A DNA stretch of 64,000 nt. Origin: CAVRRZ01 sp963723745 (GTDB lineage: Bacteria; Actinomycetota; Actinomycetes; Mycobacteriales; Geodermatophilaceae). How positions within the stretch are numbered: position 1 is the stretch's first letter; every line of letters begins with the position of its first letter. Both the position numbers and the translations under genes were made by a program. The DNA is taken from positions 496,001 through 560,000 of the forward strand of contig CAVRRZ010000005.1 of assembly GCA_963723745.1 (NCBI GenBank), written 5' to 3'. Below the pieces are notes generated by a model that had not been told where the DNA came from, searched no databases, and worked only from the letters and a program-made list of their open reading frames with translations. Shown in pieces: positions 9,684-21,141 of this stretch.

Positions 9684-11279
9684 GTCCGCTCCGGCTCAGC
9701 GTCAACGGGCTGGAGATCCCCGAGAAGCTGCGCGCCCAGCTGACCGAGGACGACGTCGCCGCGCGGCTGGTCCGCAAGGACGCCACGCTCTGGGGCCCGG
9801 ACGCCGAGAGCGAGGCGGCGATCCGGCTGGGCTGGCTGGACCTGCCCGCGAGCTCGCGCAAGCTGGTCACGCAGCTGGCCCAGCTGCGGACCGAGCTGCA
9901 GGCCGAGGGGCTGGACCGGGTCGTGCTGTGCGGCATGGGCGGGTCGTCGCTGGCCCCGGAGGTCATCTGCCGCACCGCCGGCGTCGACCTCGTCGTGCTC
10001 GACACCACCGACCCCGGTCAGGTGGCCGAGGCGATGACCGACCTGGAGCGCACGGTCGTGGTGGTGAGCTCCAAGTCCGGCGGCACGGTCGAGACCGACA
10101 GCCAGCGGCGGGCGTTCCTCGCCGCGTTCGCCGGGGGCGGGCCTCGACGAGCAGCAGATCGGCGCGCGCTTCGTCGTCGTCACCGATCCGGACTCGCCGC
10201 TGGCCGAGACGGCGGCCGCCATGGGCGCGCGGGCGGTGTTCCTCGCCGACCCGACCGTGGGTGGGCGCTACAGCGCCCTGTCGGCGTTCGGCCTGGTGCC
10301 CTCGGCGCTGGCCGGCGCCGACGTCGGGCAGCTGCTCGAGGACGCCGAGCAACTGGCCGAGCACCTCGCGGCGCCCGACAACCCCGCCCTGGAGCTGGGC
10401 CTGGCCATGGGCGCGGCGTTCCGCGCCGGGCGCGACAAGCTGGGGGTGGTCGCCGGCGGCGGCCTGGCCGGCTTCGGCGACTGGGCCGAGCAGCTGATCG
10501 CCGAGTCCACCGGCAAGGAGGGGCGCGGCATCCTGCCCGTCGTCCTCGAGTCGGCGGGCGCCGCCGGCGCTCGGGCCCCCGACCTGCTGCTCGCCGTCGC
10601 CGGTGACGCGGCGCCGGAGCGGAGTCCGTCCCTCGGTGTCGAGGGACCGCTCGGGGCGCAGTTCCTCGGCTGGGAGTACGCGACGGCGGTGGCCGGCCGG
10701 GTGCTGGGCATCAACCCCTTCGACCAGCCGAACGTGACCGAGAGCAAGGAGAACACCCAGCGGATCCTCGACGGCGAGCAGCCCGACGAGGAGCCGCTGG
10801 CCACGATCGGCGCGATCGAGCTGTACGCCGAGAACGGGCTGCTCGAGGCCGTCGACCTGAGCGGCGTCGACGGCGTGTCGCTGGCGCTGGACGCACTGCT
10901 GGCGGCGATCCCGCCGCACGGCTACCTGGCCGTCATGGCCTACCTGGACCGCCAGGCCGAGGAACGGGTGGACTGCCTGCGCGAGGCGCTGGCCAGGCGC
11001 ACCGAGCATGCGGTCACGTTCGGCTGGGGGCCGCGATTCCTTCACTCGACGGGGCAGTACCACAAGGGCGGCCCGCAGCTGGGCGTGTTCCTGCAGATCA
11101 CCGGGGCGATCGCCGAGGACCTGCCGGTGCCCGACCGCCCCTACACCTTCGGGCAGCTCTCCGCGGCCCGGGCGGCGGGCGACCGGGCGGCGCTGGCCGC
11201 CCGCCACCGGCCGCTGCTGCGGCTGCACCTGACCGACCGCGCGGCCGGCGTGAAGCAGCTCGCGGACGCGGTGTGCTGA
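9680..11279 (+). CDS. pgi: Glucose-6-phosphate isomerase (one frameshift)
   Basis: Interconverts glucose-6-phosphate and fructose-6-phosphate. The N-terminal half contains the sugar-isomerase motifs VLCGMGGSSLAPEV and VVVSSKSGGTVETDSQRRAF. At the G-rich run near 10131-10142 the frame must change. It then continues as LDEQQIGARFVVVTDPDSP, GARAVFLADPTVGGRYSAL and GREGILPVV-like sequence, ending with FLGWEYATAVAGRVLGINPF and ARRTEHAVTFGWGPRFLHST. The span is 1600 nt, one more than 533 codons, which fits a single surplus base in the G run. The GTG start overlaps the tal stop by 4 bases. A pseudogene is unlikely because both halves are well conserved. Confidence 0.93.
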
Positions 11280-11296
11280 CCGGCGGAGGACCGAAC

Positions 11297-12814
<1,518 letters not shown>

Positions 12815-12830
12815 TCCTCGAGGAGACCTC

Positions 12831-13829
12831 GTGACCACGCTCTGGGACACCACCGGCTCGGCCGTCGTGAAAGAACTGGCCGCGCAGCGGCGCACGGGTG
12901 GCGCCGTGCTCTCCGGCGTGGCGCTGACGCTGGTCGTCGTCGCCGACGAGAGCCGCGTGACGGAGGCCGAGGAGGCGGCGACGCACGCCGCCGAGATGCA
13001 CCCGTGCCGGCTGCTCGTCGTGGTCCGCCGCCAGATCGAGGCACCGGTCCCCCGGCTCGACGCCGAGGTGCAGATCGGCGGGCGGCTCGGGCCCGGTGAG
13101 GCCGTCGTCATGCGGATGTACGGCCGGCTCGCGCTGCACGCCGAGTCCGTGGTGCTGCCGCTGCTTGCCGCCGACGCCCCGGTCGTCGCCTGGTGGCACG
13201 AGACGGCTCCGGAGCGGCTGGCCACCGACGCGCTCGCGGTGATCGCCGACCGGCGGATCACCGACTGCGCCCAGGCCCCCGATCCCGTGGCCGCCCTGCG
13301 CGTCCGCGCCGACGACTACGCGCCCGGAGACACCGACCTGGCCTGGACCCGCAGCACGCCGTGGCGCGCGACGCTGACCTCGACGGTCGACGCCGTGGCC
13401 GGCCGGCGCGGGGAGCCGGTCCGGCTGCTCGGCGGCCGGGTCGAAGGCGACCCGGCCAGCGCCACCGCGCAGCTGCTCGCCGGGTGGCTGGCCGCGCGCG
13501 GCGGCTGCGGCGTCGAGGTCGTCCAGGGGTCCCGGGCGCCGGGGGCCAGCGGTGTCGAGGGCGTCGTCCTGACCCTGGACGCCGACGAGGAGGTGCAGGT
13601 GCACGCGGATCGGCGCGGCGGGGCCGTCATCACGCAGCCGCACCGTCCGGAGTCGAAGGTGCCGCTGCCCGAGCGTTCGCTGGGCGATCTGGTCGGCGAG
13701 GAGCTGCGCCGGCTCGACCGTGACGAGCCGTTCAGCGAGGCGCTGGAGTCTGCCACCGGCACGTCGGGTCTGGCCCGGCGCTCGCCGGTGCGCGAACACG
13801 AGTGGTTCGACCCCGCGGAGGCATCGTGA
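12831..13829 (+). CDS. opcA: Glucose-6-phosphate dehydrogenase assembly protein OpcA
   Basis: OpcA is needed for full assembly or activity of G6PD in cyanobacteria and actinobacteria and is normally the neighbour of zwf, as here. The protein begins VTTLWDTTGSAVVKELAAQR, typical of the family, and carries CRLLVVVRRQ, AESVVLPLLAADAPVVAWWH and ITDCAQAPDPVAALRVRADD. 332 residues. The GTG at 12831 is 16 bases after the zwf stop with GAGGAG just upstream; an ATG at 12811 in this frame is closed by a stop before the family domain. The stop overlaps the pgl start. Confidence 0.95.
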   Translation: MTTLWDTTGSAVVKELAAQRRTGGAVLSGVALTLVVVADESRVTEAEEAATHAAEMHPCRLLVVVRRQIEAPVPRLDAEVQIGGRLGPGEAVVMRMYGRLALHAESVVLPLLAADAPVVAWWHETAPERLATDALAVIADRRITDCAQAPDPVAALRVRADDYAPGDTDLAWTRSTPWRATLTSTVDAVAGRRGEPVRLLGGRVEGDPASATAQLLAGWLAARGGCGVEVVQGSRAPGASGVEGVVLTLDADEEVQVHADRRGGAVITQPHRPESKVPLPERSLGDLVGEELRRLDRDEPFSEALESATGTSGLARRSPVREHEWFDPAEAS

Positions 13830-14611
13830 CCGGCATCCCTTCCCCCGACATCGTCGTCGAGACCGACGCCGACGCACTCGCCGACACCGTCGCCGCGGCG
13901 CTGGTGGCCCGGCTGGCCGCCGCGCAGGCGGTGCACGGCACCGCGTCGGTGGTGCTGACCGGCGGCGGCATCGGCATCGCCGTGCTCGAGCGGGTGGCGG
14001 CGCTCGCGATGGGTTCCAGCACCGCGACGCCGATCCGCGAGACGGTCGACTGGACGGCGGTCGATTTCTGGTGGGGCGACGAGCGGTTCGTGCCCGGTGA
14101 CAGCGACGAGCGCAACGAGAAGCAGGCCCGCGAGGCGCTGCTGTCGAAGGTCGACGTGCCGGAGGAGCGCATCCACGCGATGCCACCGTCGGACGGCGCG
14201 TTCGCCGAGCCGGAGGACGCCGCGGAGTGGTACGCCGGTCAGCTCGCGGCGGCCGCGGACGGCGGTGTCGTGCCGAGGTGGGACGTGCTCCTGCTCGGCA
14301 TGGGCCCCGAGGGCCACACTGCCTCGATCTTCCCCGGCTCCCCCGCCGCCGCCGACGAGCGGCCGGTGTTCGCCGTCCGCGACTGCCCCAAGCCGCCCCC
14401 CACGCGCGTGAGTCTCGGCTTCTCGGCGATCAACAGCGCCGAGGAGGTCTGGATGGTGGTCGCGGGCGCGGACAAGGCCCCCGCCGTCGCGCAGTCGCTG
14501 TCCGGCGACACCGGACCCGACCAGCTCCCCTCCGGCCGCGTGCACGGCCGCCGGGCGACGAGGTGGTTGCTCGACGAGGACGCCGCGGGCAAGCTCCCCT
14601 CACCCGGCTGA
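13826..14611 (+). CDS. pgl: 6-phosphogluconolactonase
   Basis: Hydrolyses 6-phosphogluconolactone, the product of zwf. It belongs to the NagB/SugarP isomerase fold, seen in SVVLTGGGIGIAVLERVAAL, VDFWWGDERFVPGDSDERN and DVLLLGMGPEGHTASIFPGS, with PPPTRVSLGFSAINSAEEVW near the C-terminus. 261 residues. The GTG start lies inside the opcA stop (GTGA), so translation is coupled. It is the last gene of the pentose-phosphate operon and ends convergently with rbpA. Confidence 0.95.
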   Translation: MTGIPSPDIVVETDADALADTVAAALVARLAAAQAVHGTASVVLTGGGIGIAVLERVAALAMGSSTATPIRETVDWTAVDFWWGDERFVPGDSDERNEKQAREALLSKVDVPEERIHAMPPSDGAFAEPEDAAEWYAGQLAAAADGGVVPRWDVLLLGMGPEGHTASIFPGSPAAADERPVFAVRDCPKPPPTRVSLGFSAINSAEEVWMVVAGADKAPAVAQSLSGDTGPDQLPSGRVHGRRATRWLLDEDAAGKLPSPG

Positions 14612-14630
14612 CCGCTTCCGGCCCGCCGAA

Positions 14631-14662
14631 GGTCCGTCAGCTCCGACGGTCCGTCAGCTCCG
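14631..14662. repeat. Tandem 17-bp duplication in the pgl/rbpA convergent gap
   Basis: The 15-mer GGTCCGTCAGCTCCG occurs at 14631-14645 and again at 14648-14662, a 17-bp period. The second copy contains the rbpA stop codon; the first lies just beyond it. It looks like a recent slippage duplication and does not change either protein. No terminator hairpin is visible in this 42-base gap. Confidence 0.7.
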
Positions 14663-14992
14663 GCGCGCCCGCAGGCGGTTGAGCGCCTCCTCGAGGAGGG
14701 CGTCGCCGTCGGCGTCGGAGCGGCGCTCGCGGACGTAGGCGAGGTGGGTCTTGTACGGCTCGGTGCGCGGCGCCGGCGGCGGGGTGCCCTGGTCCGGCCC
14801 GGCGGGGAGCCCGCAGCGCGGGCAGTCCCACAGCTCGGGGATGTCGGCGTCGGACGCGAAGGCGATCCGCGTCTCGTGCCCGCGCTCGCACCAGAACGAC
14901 GTGCGGCGCCGGGGTGCTGCCTCGCCGCGCTCGGCCTCACCCATGGGACCTGCTCCGACCCGGGTGCCCCGGATCGCGTTGCCACCAGCCAC
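14654..14992 (-). CDS. rbpA: RNA polymerase-binding protein RbpA
   Basis: Actinobacterial factor that binds RNA polymerase and the principal sigma factor and stabilises open promoter complexes. 112 residues. The start VAGGNAIRGTRVGAG matches the family N-terminus. The core has FWCERGHETRIAFASDADIP followed by LWDCPRCG, giving C, H and a CxxC pair of likely zinc ligands. The C-terminal sigma-interaction region is EPYKTHLAYVRERRS and LLEEALNRLRARR. The GTG start has a GGGAG site upstream. Transcribed alone, convergent with pgl. Confidence 0.93.
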   Translation of the reverse strand: MAGGNAIRGTRVGAGPMGEAERGEAAPRRRTSFWCERGHETRIAFASDADIPELWDCPRCGLPAGPDQGTPPPAPRTEPYKTHLAYVRERRSDADGDALLEEALNRLRARRS

Positions 14993-15120
14993 GAAATGCT
15001 CCCCAGATCTGCCGCCCGCCGGGTCACGGCCGCCGGAGATCCGAGTGGCCGCGCGCGCAGTCTAGGGCCAGGCCGGCCCGATTCCTCGTCCCTTTTGCAG
15101 GAACTGTTCCGTTTCGGTGC

Positions 15121-15357
15121 TCAGGTGACCTTGACGAGGATGCCCAGGGCGACGATGCAGACCGTCCAGATCAGGGCGGTGAAGATCGTGATCCGGTTCA
15201 GGTTCTTCTCGACCACGGACGAGCCGGACAGCGACGAGGACATCCCGCCGCCGAACATCGAGGACAGACCGCCACCCTTGCCCTTGTGCAGCAGCACCAG
15301 CACGACGAGGAGCACGCTGGTGAGCACCAGCAGGATGTTGAGCACCAGCTCGATCAT
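15121..15357 (-). CDS. secG: Preprotein translocase subunit SecG
   Basis: Small auxiliary subunit of the SecYEG protein-export channel. 78 residues with two membrane segments, about residues 4-22 and 56-75. Between them is the conserved loop LLHKGKGGGLSSMFGGGMS. In actinobacteria secG lies downstream of gap-pgk-tpiA, as here, although a binding-protein gene now sits between tpiA and secG. Confidence 0.95.
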   Translation of the reverse strand: MIELVLNILLVLTSVLLVVLVLLHKGKGGGLSSMFGGGMSSSLSGSSVVEKNLNRITIFTALIWTVCIVALGILVKVT

Positions 15358-15484
15358 GTACCTCTCCCAGAACGACGTCCGACGGTCGAGACTAGACGAC
15401 GGCCAGTTGCTGCATCTCCGGTCCGCTTTCGTGCCGCGGTCCGCCCCTCGCTCGCCGGCGCTCGCTGCGATGCTCCCAGGGCTG

Positions 15485-17275
15485 TCACCGCACGCCGGCA
15501 GTCACGAGGTCGTAGCTGCCGTAGGGCCGCATCACCAGCCCGTTGCGCAACCGCTGCCCCGCGATCAGCTGCACCCGTGTCTCGACCAGCGGCACGTAGG
15601 TCTCGGTGCCACGCGCCGTGGTGGCCACCTCGCGCCAGGCGGTAGCCGCCGCTTCGTCGTCCCCGGCGGTCCGCGCCGCGCTGACCAGTCCGTCCACGGG
15701 GTCCCAGTCGAGCTGGGCGTAGTTGGTGTTGCCGCGCTTCTCGATGCTCGGCCCGTGCACCAGCGGTTCGAGGAACGACCACGGCGTCGGCAGGTCCGCC
15801 GTCCACGGGACGAGGATCAGGCCGTACCAGTTCTTCTTCACGCTGGCCGGCCGGCCGACGTGGGTGATGTAGAACTCGGCGGCGTCCAGGGCGCGCACCT
15901 CGACGTCGATGCCCACCTCGGCCAGCTGCCCGGCGATCTCCTCGGCCACGGCCACGTTGGCGGGCACGTCGGAGACGGCCAGGACGGTCCTGAAGCCCTC
16001 GGGCCGGCCGCACTCGGCGAGCGCTGCGCGCGCGGCCTCGTGATCTGCCTCCGGGTCCGGGTCCTCCGGTCCGCCGGGCAGCGCCCGGGGCCACAGGACC
16101 GACGTCCGGACGGCGTTGCCGGAGCCGCCGAGGACATCCTGGACCGCCGCACGATCGACCGCCGCGGCCACCGCCGCGCGGCACGGCGGCTCGTTCATCG
16201 GCGGGACGGTCGTGGGGAGGGCGAGCATCCGGACCGAACCGGTGGTGAGGTCGTCGACCCGGCCCGCGAGCTCGCCGTCCTCGTCGGCCGCGATCCGGAC
16301 GGCGGTGGGCGCCTGCACGCCGCTGCCGGAGATGTCGACGTCGGCCGACCCGGCGAGCAGCGCCTGGTCCCGCTCCATACCGGAGAGGTTGGTGCGGACG
16401 ACGACGCGGTCGGGCAGTGCGGTGCGCACCGGGTCGGTGGCCGGGTCCCACTCGGGGTTGCGGTCGAGCACGATGCCGGCGTGCTCGTCGACGCTGGTGA
16501 CCGCGTACGGGCCGGACGACACCGGGTCCTTTCCGTAGGCGCCGACGGTGTCGGCCGGCTGGGGCACCGGACCGGCCGCCGGCAGGGCCAGGAGGTAGGG
16601 GAAGTCGGGCATCGGCCGGCGCAGCTTGAACACGATGGTGCGGTCGTCCGGCGTCGCGACGGCGGTCAGCGCCGGGTCGCCGTCCTTGCGGTCGTACGGG
16701 CCGGGGTATGGATTCTTGGGGTTGTCGAGCAGGTCGATGAGGTGCTGCGGCCCGCCGGTGATCTCGTCGGAGGCGAACGAGCGGGCGATGCCGTACCGCA
16801 CGTCCTTGGCCAGGATCGGCTCGCCGGTCTCGAAGCGCACGCCCTCGCGCAGCGTGAAGGTCCAGGTCTTGCCGCCGTCGTCGGTGGTGCCGAGGTCGGT
16901 GGCCAGGTCGGGCACGAGTTCGCCGGTGCTCCCGGGCTCGGTCGAGAACGTGACCAGGGTGCGGGTGTAGAGCCGCATCAGGTTCCAGACCCCGGGCGAG
17001 TACGAACGCTGCGGGTCCAGGCTGTCGATCTCGGCCGCGACGACGCGTAGCGTGCCGCCTCGCTCGTCCGACGGCGCCCGGATCCCGGTCACGCCCACGT
17101 CGGCACCGTCGCTGAACACCGGGACGTGGGCCCGCCCGTCCGCGCCGCCGCCGCAGCTGACGGCCACGACGACGATCACCAGGACGACGGCGACAGCCGC
17201 CAGCCAGCGACGCCGGGACCAGTGACGGGCCCAGCCGGGGAGCCGGCCGGTCAGCCGATCCAGGTTCGTCTGCAC
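15485..17275 (-). CDS. ABC-type peptide/nickel family substrate-binding lipoprotein
   Basis: Family 5 extracellular solute-binding protein (SBP_bac_5), 596 residues. The N-terminus has a basic stretch, a hydrophobic segment (LAAVAVVLVIVVVAV) and a lipobox ending SC at about residue 41, so it should be a lipoprotein on the outer face of the membrane. Family motifs are GTLRVVAAEIDSLDPQRSYS, TWTFTLREGVRFETGEPILA and KDPVSSGPYAVTSVDEHAGI. No permease or ATPase gene is adjacent, which is unusual; it may use a shared transporter or have a sensing role. The GTG start is 50 bases after the tpiA stop, so it may be read from the gap-pgk-tpiA operon. The substrate cannot be told from sequence. Confidence 0.9.
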   Translation of the reverse strand: MQTNLDRLTGRLPGWARHWSRRRWLAAVAVVLVIVVVAVSCGGGADGRAHVPVFSDGADVGVTGIRAPSDERGGTLRVVAAEIDSLDPQRSYSPGVWNLMRLYTRTLVTFSTEPGSTGELVPDLATDLGTTDDGGKTWTFTLREGVRFETGEPILAKDVRYGIARSFASDEITGGPQHLIDLLDNPKNPYPGPYDRKDGDPALTAVATPDDRTIVFKLRRPMPDFPYLLALPAAGPVPQPADTVGAYGKDPVSSGPYAVTSVDEHAGIVLDRNPEWDPATDPVRTALPDRVVVRTNLSGMERDQALLAGSADVDISGSGVQAPTAVRIAADEDGELAGRVDDLTTGSVRMLALPTTVPPMNEPPCRAAVAAAVDRAAVQDVLGGSGNAVRTSVLWPRALPGGPEDPDPEADHEAARAALAECGRPEGFRTVLAVSDVPANVAVAEEIAGQLAEVGIDVEVRALDAAEFYITHVGRPASVKKNWYGLILVPWTADLPTPWSFLEPLVHGPSIEKRGNTNYAQLDWDPVDGLVSAARTAGDDEAAATAWREVATTARGTETYVPLVETRVQLIAGQRLRNGLVMRPYGSYDLVTAGVR

Positions 17276-17325
17276 TGCCTGCTACTGCTCCCCCACCGCG
17301 GTTCCCCGACGGCGGGCAGCGGTGG

Positions 17326-18117
17326 TCAGCTGCCGTCGGCGGCGATCCGACAGATCGATGCGAACTCGTCGGCGTCCAGGCTGGCCCCACCCACGAGAGC
17401 TCCGTCGACGTCCGGACCGGCCAGGATCCCGGCCGTGCTGGCTGCCTTGACCGAGCCCCCGTAGAGGATACGGACCCGATCGGCCACCTCCTGGCCGAAG
17501 CGCTCGGCGAGCCGTGCCCGGATGGCCCCACAGACCTCCTGGGCATCATCCGGGGTGGCCACCTCGCCGGTACCGATGGCCCACACCGGCTCGTAGGCGA
17601 TCACCAGACCTGCGACCTGCTCGGCCGTCAACCCGTCGAGGGAGGCGTCGCTCTGGTCGCAGACGTAGGTGACGTGCCGTCCCTCACGGCGGATCTCGAG
17701 GTTCTCGCCGACGCACACGATGGGCGCGATCCCGTTCCGGAGGGCCGCGGCGGCCTTCGCGGCGACGGTGGCGTCGTCCTCGTCGTGCAGGGCGCGCCGC
17801 TCGGAGTGCCCGACGGTCACGTACTGGCAGGCCAGCGCAGCGAGCATGGGGCCGCTGACGTCACCGGTGTAGGCGCCGGACTGGTGCGGCGAGAGGTCCT
17901 GCGCCCCGTAGCCGATGGGCAGCTTGTCGCCGGCCACCAGGGTCTGCACGCTGCGCAGCGCCGTGAACGGCGGGAGCACGGCGACGTCGACGCGGTCGAA
18001 CACGTCCTCCTTGAGGGAGAACACCACCTTCTGCAGGAGGCCGATGGCCTCCAGGTGGTTCAGGTTCATCTTCCAGTTGCCGGCGATCAGCCGCCTGCGG
18101 GGCACGGTCGGGGGCAT
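17326..18117 (-). CDS. tpiA: Triose-phosphate isomerase
   Basis: Interconverts dihydroxyacetone phosphate and glyceraldehyde-3-phosphate. TIM-barrel hallmarks: RRLIAGNWKMNLNHLEA with the catalytic Lys, VTVGHSERR with the electrophilic His, the catalytic-Glu loop VIAYEPVWAIGTG, and the phosphate loop ILYGGSVK. 263 residues. The ATG at 18117 is 4 bases after the pgk stop. Third gene of gap-pgk-tpiA. Confidence 0.97.
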   Translation of the reverse strand: MPPTVPRRRLIAGNWKMNLNHLEAIGLLQKVVFSLKEDVFDRVDVAVLPPFTALRSVQTLVAGDKLPIGYGAQDLSPHQSGAYTGDVSGPMLAALACQYVTVGHSERRALHDEDDATVAAKAAAALRNGIAPIVCVGENLEIRREGRHVTYVCDQSDASLDGLTAEQVAGLVIAYEPVWAIGTGEVATPDDAQEVCGAIRARLAERFGQEVADRVRILYGGSVKAASTAGILAGPDVDGALVGGASLDADEFASICRIAADGS

Positions 18118-18121
18118 GGCG

Positions 18122-19315
18122 TCAGTCCTCCAGGACGGCGAGGCCCGGGAGTTCCCGGCCCTCCAGGTACTCGAGCGACGCACCGCCGCCGGTGCTGATG
18201 TGCCCGTAGGCGGCCTCGTCGAGACCGAGCTGTCGGACGGCGGCGGCGGAGTCGCCACCGCCCACGACCGACAGCCCGTCCATCTCGGCGACGGCCTGGG
18301 CCACCCCCCTGGTCCCCGACTGGAACGGGGCGAGCTCGAAGACGCCCATGGGGCCGTTCCAGAACACGGTGCGGGCGTTGGCCAGCTCGCGGGAGAACGC
18401 CTCGACGGTGCGCGGTCCGACGTCGAGGCCCTTGAGGTCGGCCGGGATCGCGTCGGCGGGGACGACGGTGGTCTCGGCGTCCGCGGCCAGGTCGGCGGCG
18501 CAGACGACGTCGACCGGCAGCACGATGCGGTCGCCGGCCTCCTGCAGCAGCCGCCGGCACGTGTCGACCTGGTCGGCCTCGAGCAGCGAGCCGCCCACGT
18601 CGTGGCCCTGGGCGGCGAGGAAGGTGAAGCACATGCCCCCGCCGACGAGGAGCCGGTCGACCTTGGGCAGCAGCGCCTCGATGACGGCCAGTTTGTCGCT
18701 GACCTTGGAGCCGCCGAGCACGACCACGTAGGGCCGCTCCGGGTCGGTGGTCAGCCGCCGGAGCACCTCGAGCTCCCGGGCGACGAGGCGGCCGGCGTAG
18801 TGCGGCAGCCGCTGCGCCACGTCGTAGACCGAGGCGTGCTTGCGGTGCACGGCGCCGAACGCGTCGTCGACGTAGACGTCCCCGAGGCGGGCGAGGCGGT
18901 CGGCCAGCTCGCCACGGAGGTCGTCGTCCTTGGCCGTCTCGCCCGGCTCGAACCGGACGTTCTCCAGCAGGAGCACGTCGCCGTCGGCGAGGCCGTCGTT
19001 CTTGACGGTCGCGTCCTCCTCGGCGACGTCGGTGGCGAAGGCCACCTCGGCGCCGAGGAGCTCGGACAGGCGAGCCGCCACCGGGGCGAGTGAGTACCTC
19101 GGGTCGGGCTCGCCCTTGGGGCGGCCGAGGTGGGCGGCCACGGCGACCCGAGCGCCGCCGTCCCGGAGGGCCTGCAGCGTGGGCAGGCTCGCGCGGATCC
19201 GGCCGTCGTCCGTGATCTGCCCGGTGGTCTTGTCCAGGGGGACGTTCAGGTCGGCGCGCAGCAGCACGCGCCGACCCGAGACGCCCTCTGCGAGGAGGTC
19301 GTCTACGGAGCGCAT
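18122..19315 (-). CDS. pgk: Phosphoglycerate kinase
   Basis: Makes ATP from 1,3-bisphosphoglycerate in glycolysis. Signature RRVLLRADLNVPLD near residue 20, AHLGRPKGEPDPRYSLAPVA, LENVRFEPGE, VVVLGGSKVSDKLAVIEALL, and the C-terminal nucleotide loop VGGGDSAAAVRQLG with HISTGGGASLEYLEG. 397 residues. The ATG at 19315 lies 20 bases after the gap stop, with no room for a separate promoter. Confidence 0.98.
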   Translation of the reverse strand: MRSVDDLLAEGVSGRRVLLRADLNVPLDKTTGQITDDGRIRASLPTLQALRDGGARVAVAAHLGRPKGEPDPRYSLAPVAARLSELLGAEVAFATDVAEEDATVKNDGLADGDVLLLENVRFEPGETAKDDDLRGELADRLARLGDVYVDDAFGAVHRKHASVYDVAQRLPHYAGRLVARELEVLRRLTTDPERPYVVVLGGSKVSDKLAVIEALLPKVDRLLVGGGMCFTFLAAQGHDVGGSLLEADQVDTCRRLLQEAGDRIVLPVDVVCAADLAADAETTVVPADAIPADLKGLDVGPRTVEAFSRELANARTVFWNGPMGVFELAPFQSGTRGVAQAVAEMDGLSVVGGGDSAAAVRQLGLDEAAYGHISTGGGASLEYLEGRELPGLAVLED

Positions 19316-19335
19316 CGTCGAGGTGGGCTGTCTGA

Positions 19336-20340
<1,005 letters not shown>

Positions 20341-20412
20341 TGCTGACCTCCACTGATCGACGAAGCTGTCACTCGGGGGCCGCACGGTGCCACGGCCACG
20401 CTCACGAGGACC

Positions 20413-21141
20413 CTATCGGTCGGCGCCCGCCCCGGCTTCCGGTCGCCCGTCGGAGGGACTCTGCCGGCGCACCATCTCGGCGATCCAGACGGGCGCGAAC
20501 GGGGATGTGCAGTTCCGCGGCGTCGGGTAGTCCTCGAGCACCCGGAGCCGTTCGCCGATGTCGATCGCCCGGGCGCGGTGCGCTGCGTGCTCGATGCCGA
20601 TCTGGGCCAGGCAGTGGTTCATCGCCCACTGGAGGCGGTCCGGGGCGTCCTTCATCTCCGCCTCGACGACGTCGAGCAGCCCGGCCAGGTCGAGCCCCTC
20701 GGGCCGCTTGGCGACGCGTTCGGTGGTCAGGGCCCAGCCGGCACTGGCGACGACCGGATCCGGATCGGCGAGCCAGGCCAGGCGCAGCTCCTCGGCGTGC
20801 GGGCTCTTCTTGACCACGTAGTTCACCAGCCAGTCGTGCACCTTCGGGGCACCCGCCGCACGGACCATGTGATCCAGGTCGTCCTTCTCGAACGCCTTGG
20901 GCCGGCAGACCAGGAGGGCCAGGAGCCGGGCTGCGGTGTCACCGGTGGCCCAGAGCTCGCGCGCCAGGTCGTGCTGGGTCTTCAGCCGCTTGGCCACCGC
21001 GCGCAGCGTGCCGAGGTTCACACCGTGGTCGTCCCCGTGCCGCTCGTTGACCGCGCGTGCCCTCGGGTCCTCGAGGGCGGCCAGCTCGGCCATCAGGTCG
21101 GAAACGGTTCCGTCTGCGACCCGGCCGCCGTCGGCGGTCAC
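20413..21141 (-). CDS. DNA alkylation repair protein, AlkD-like HEAT-repeat family
   Basis: 242-residue helical protein resembling the DNA_alkylation (AlkC/AlkD) family, which removes alkylated bases with a HEAT-repeat glycosylase fold. Supporting segments are LGTLRAVAKRLKTQHDLARE, LWATGDTAARLLALLVCRP, VRAAGAPKVHDWLVNYVVK and WALTTERVAKRPEGL, all typical of AlkD-type repeats. The GTG start overlaps the whiA stop as GTGA, so it is co-translated at the end of the uvrC-rapZ-yvcK-whiA chain. Whether it is catalytically active is not shown by sequence alone; some family members bind DNA without glycosylase activity. Confidence 0.75.
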   Translation of the reverse strand: MTADGGRVADGTVSDLMAELAALEDPRARAVNERHGDDHGVNLGTLRAVAKRLKTQHDLARELWATGDTAARLLALLVCRPKAFEKDDLDHMVRAAGAPKVHDWLVNYVVKKSPHAEELRLAWLADPDPVVASAGWALTTERVAKRPEGLDLAGLLDVVEAEMKDAPDRLQWAMNHCLAQIGIEHAAHRARAIDIGERLRVLEDYPTPRNCTSPFAPVWIAEMVRRQSPSDGRPEAGAGADR

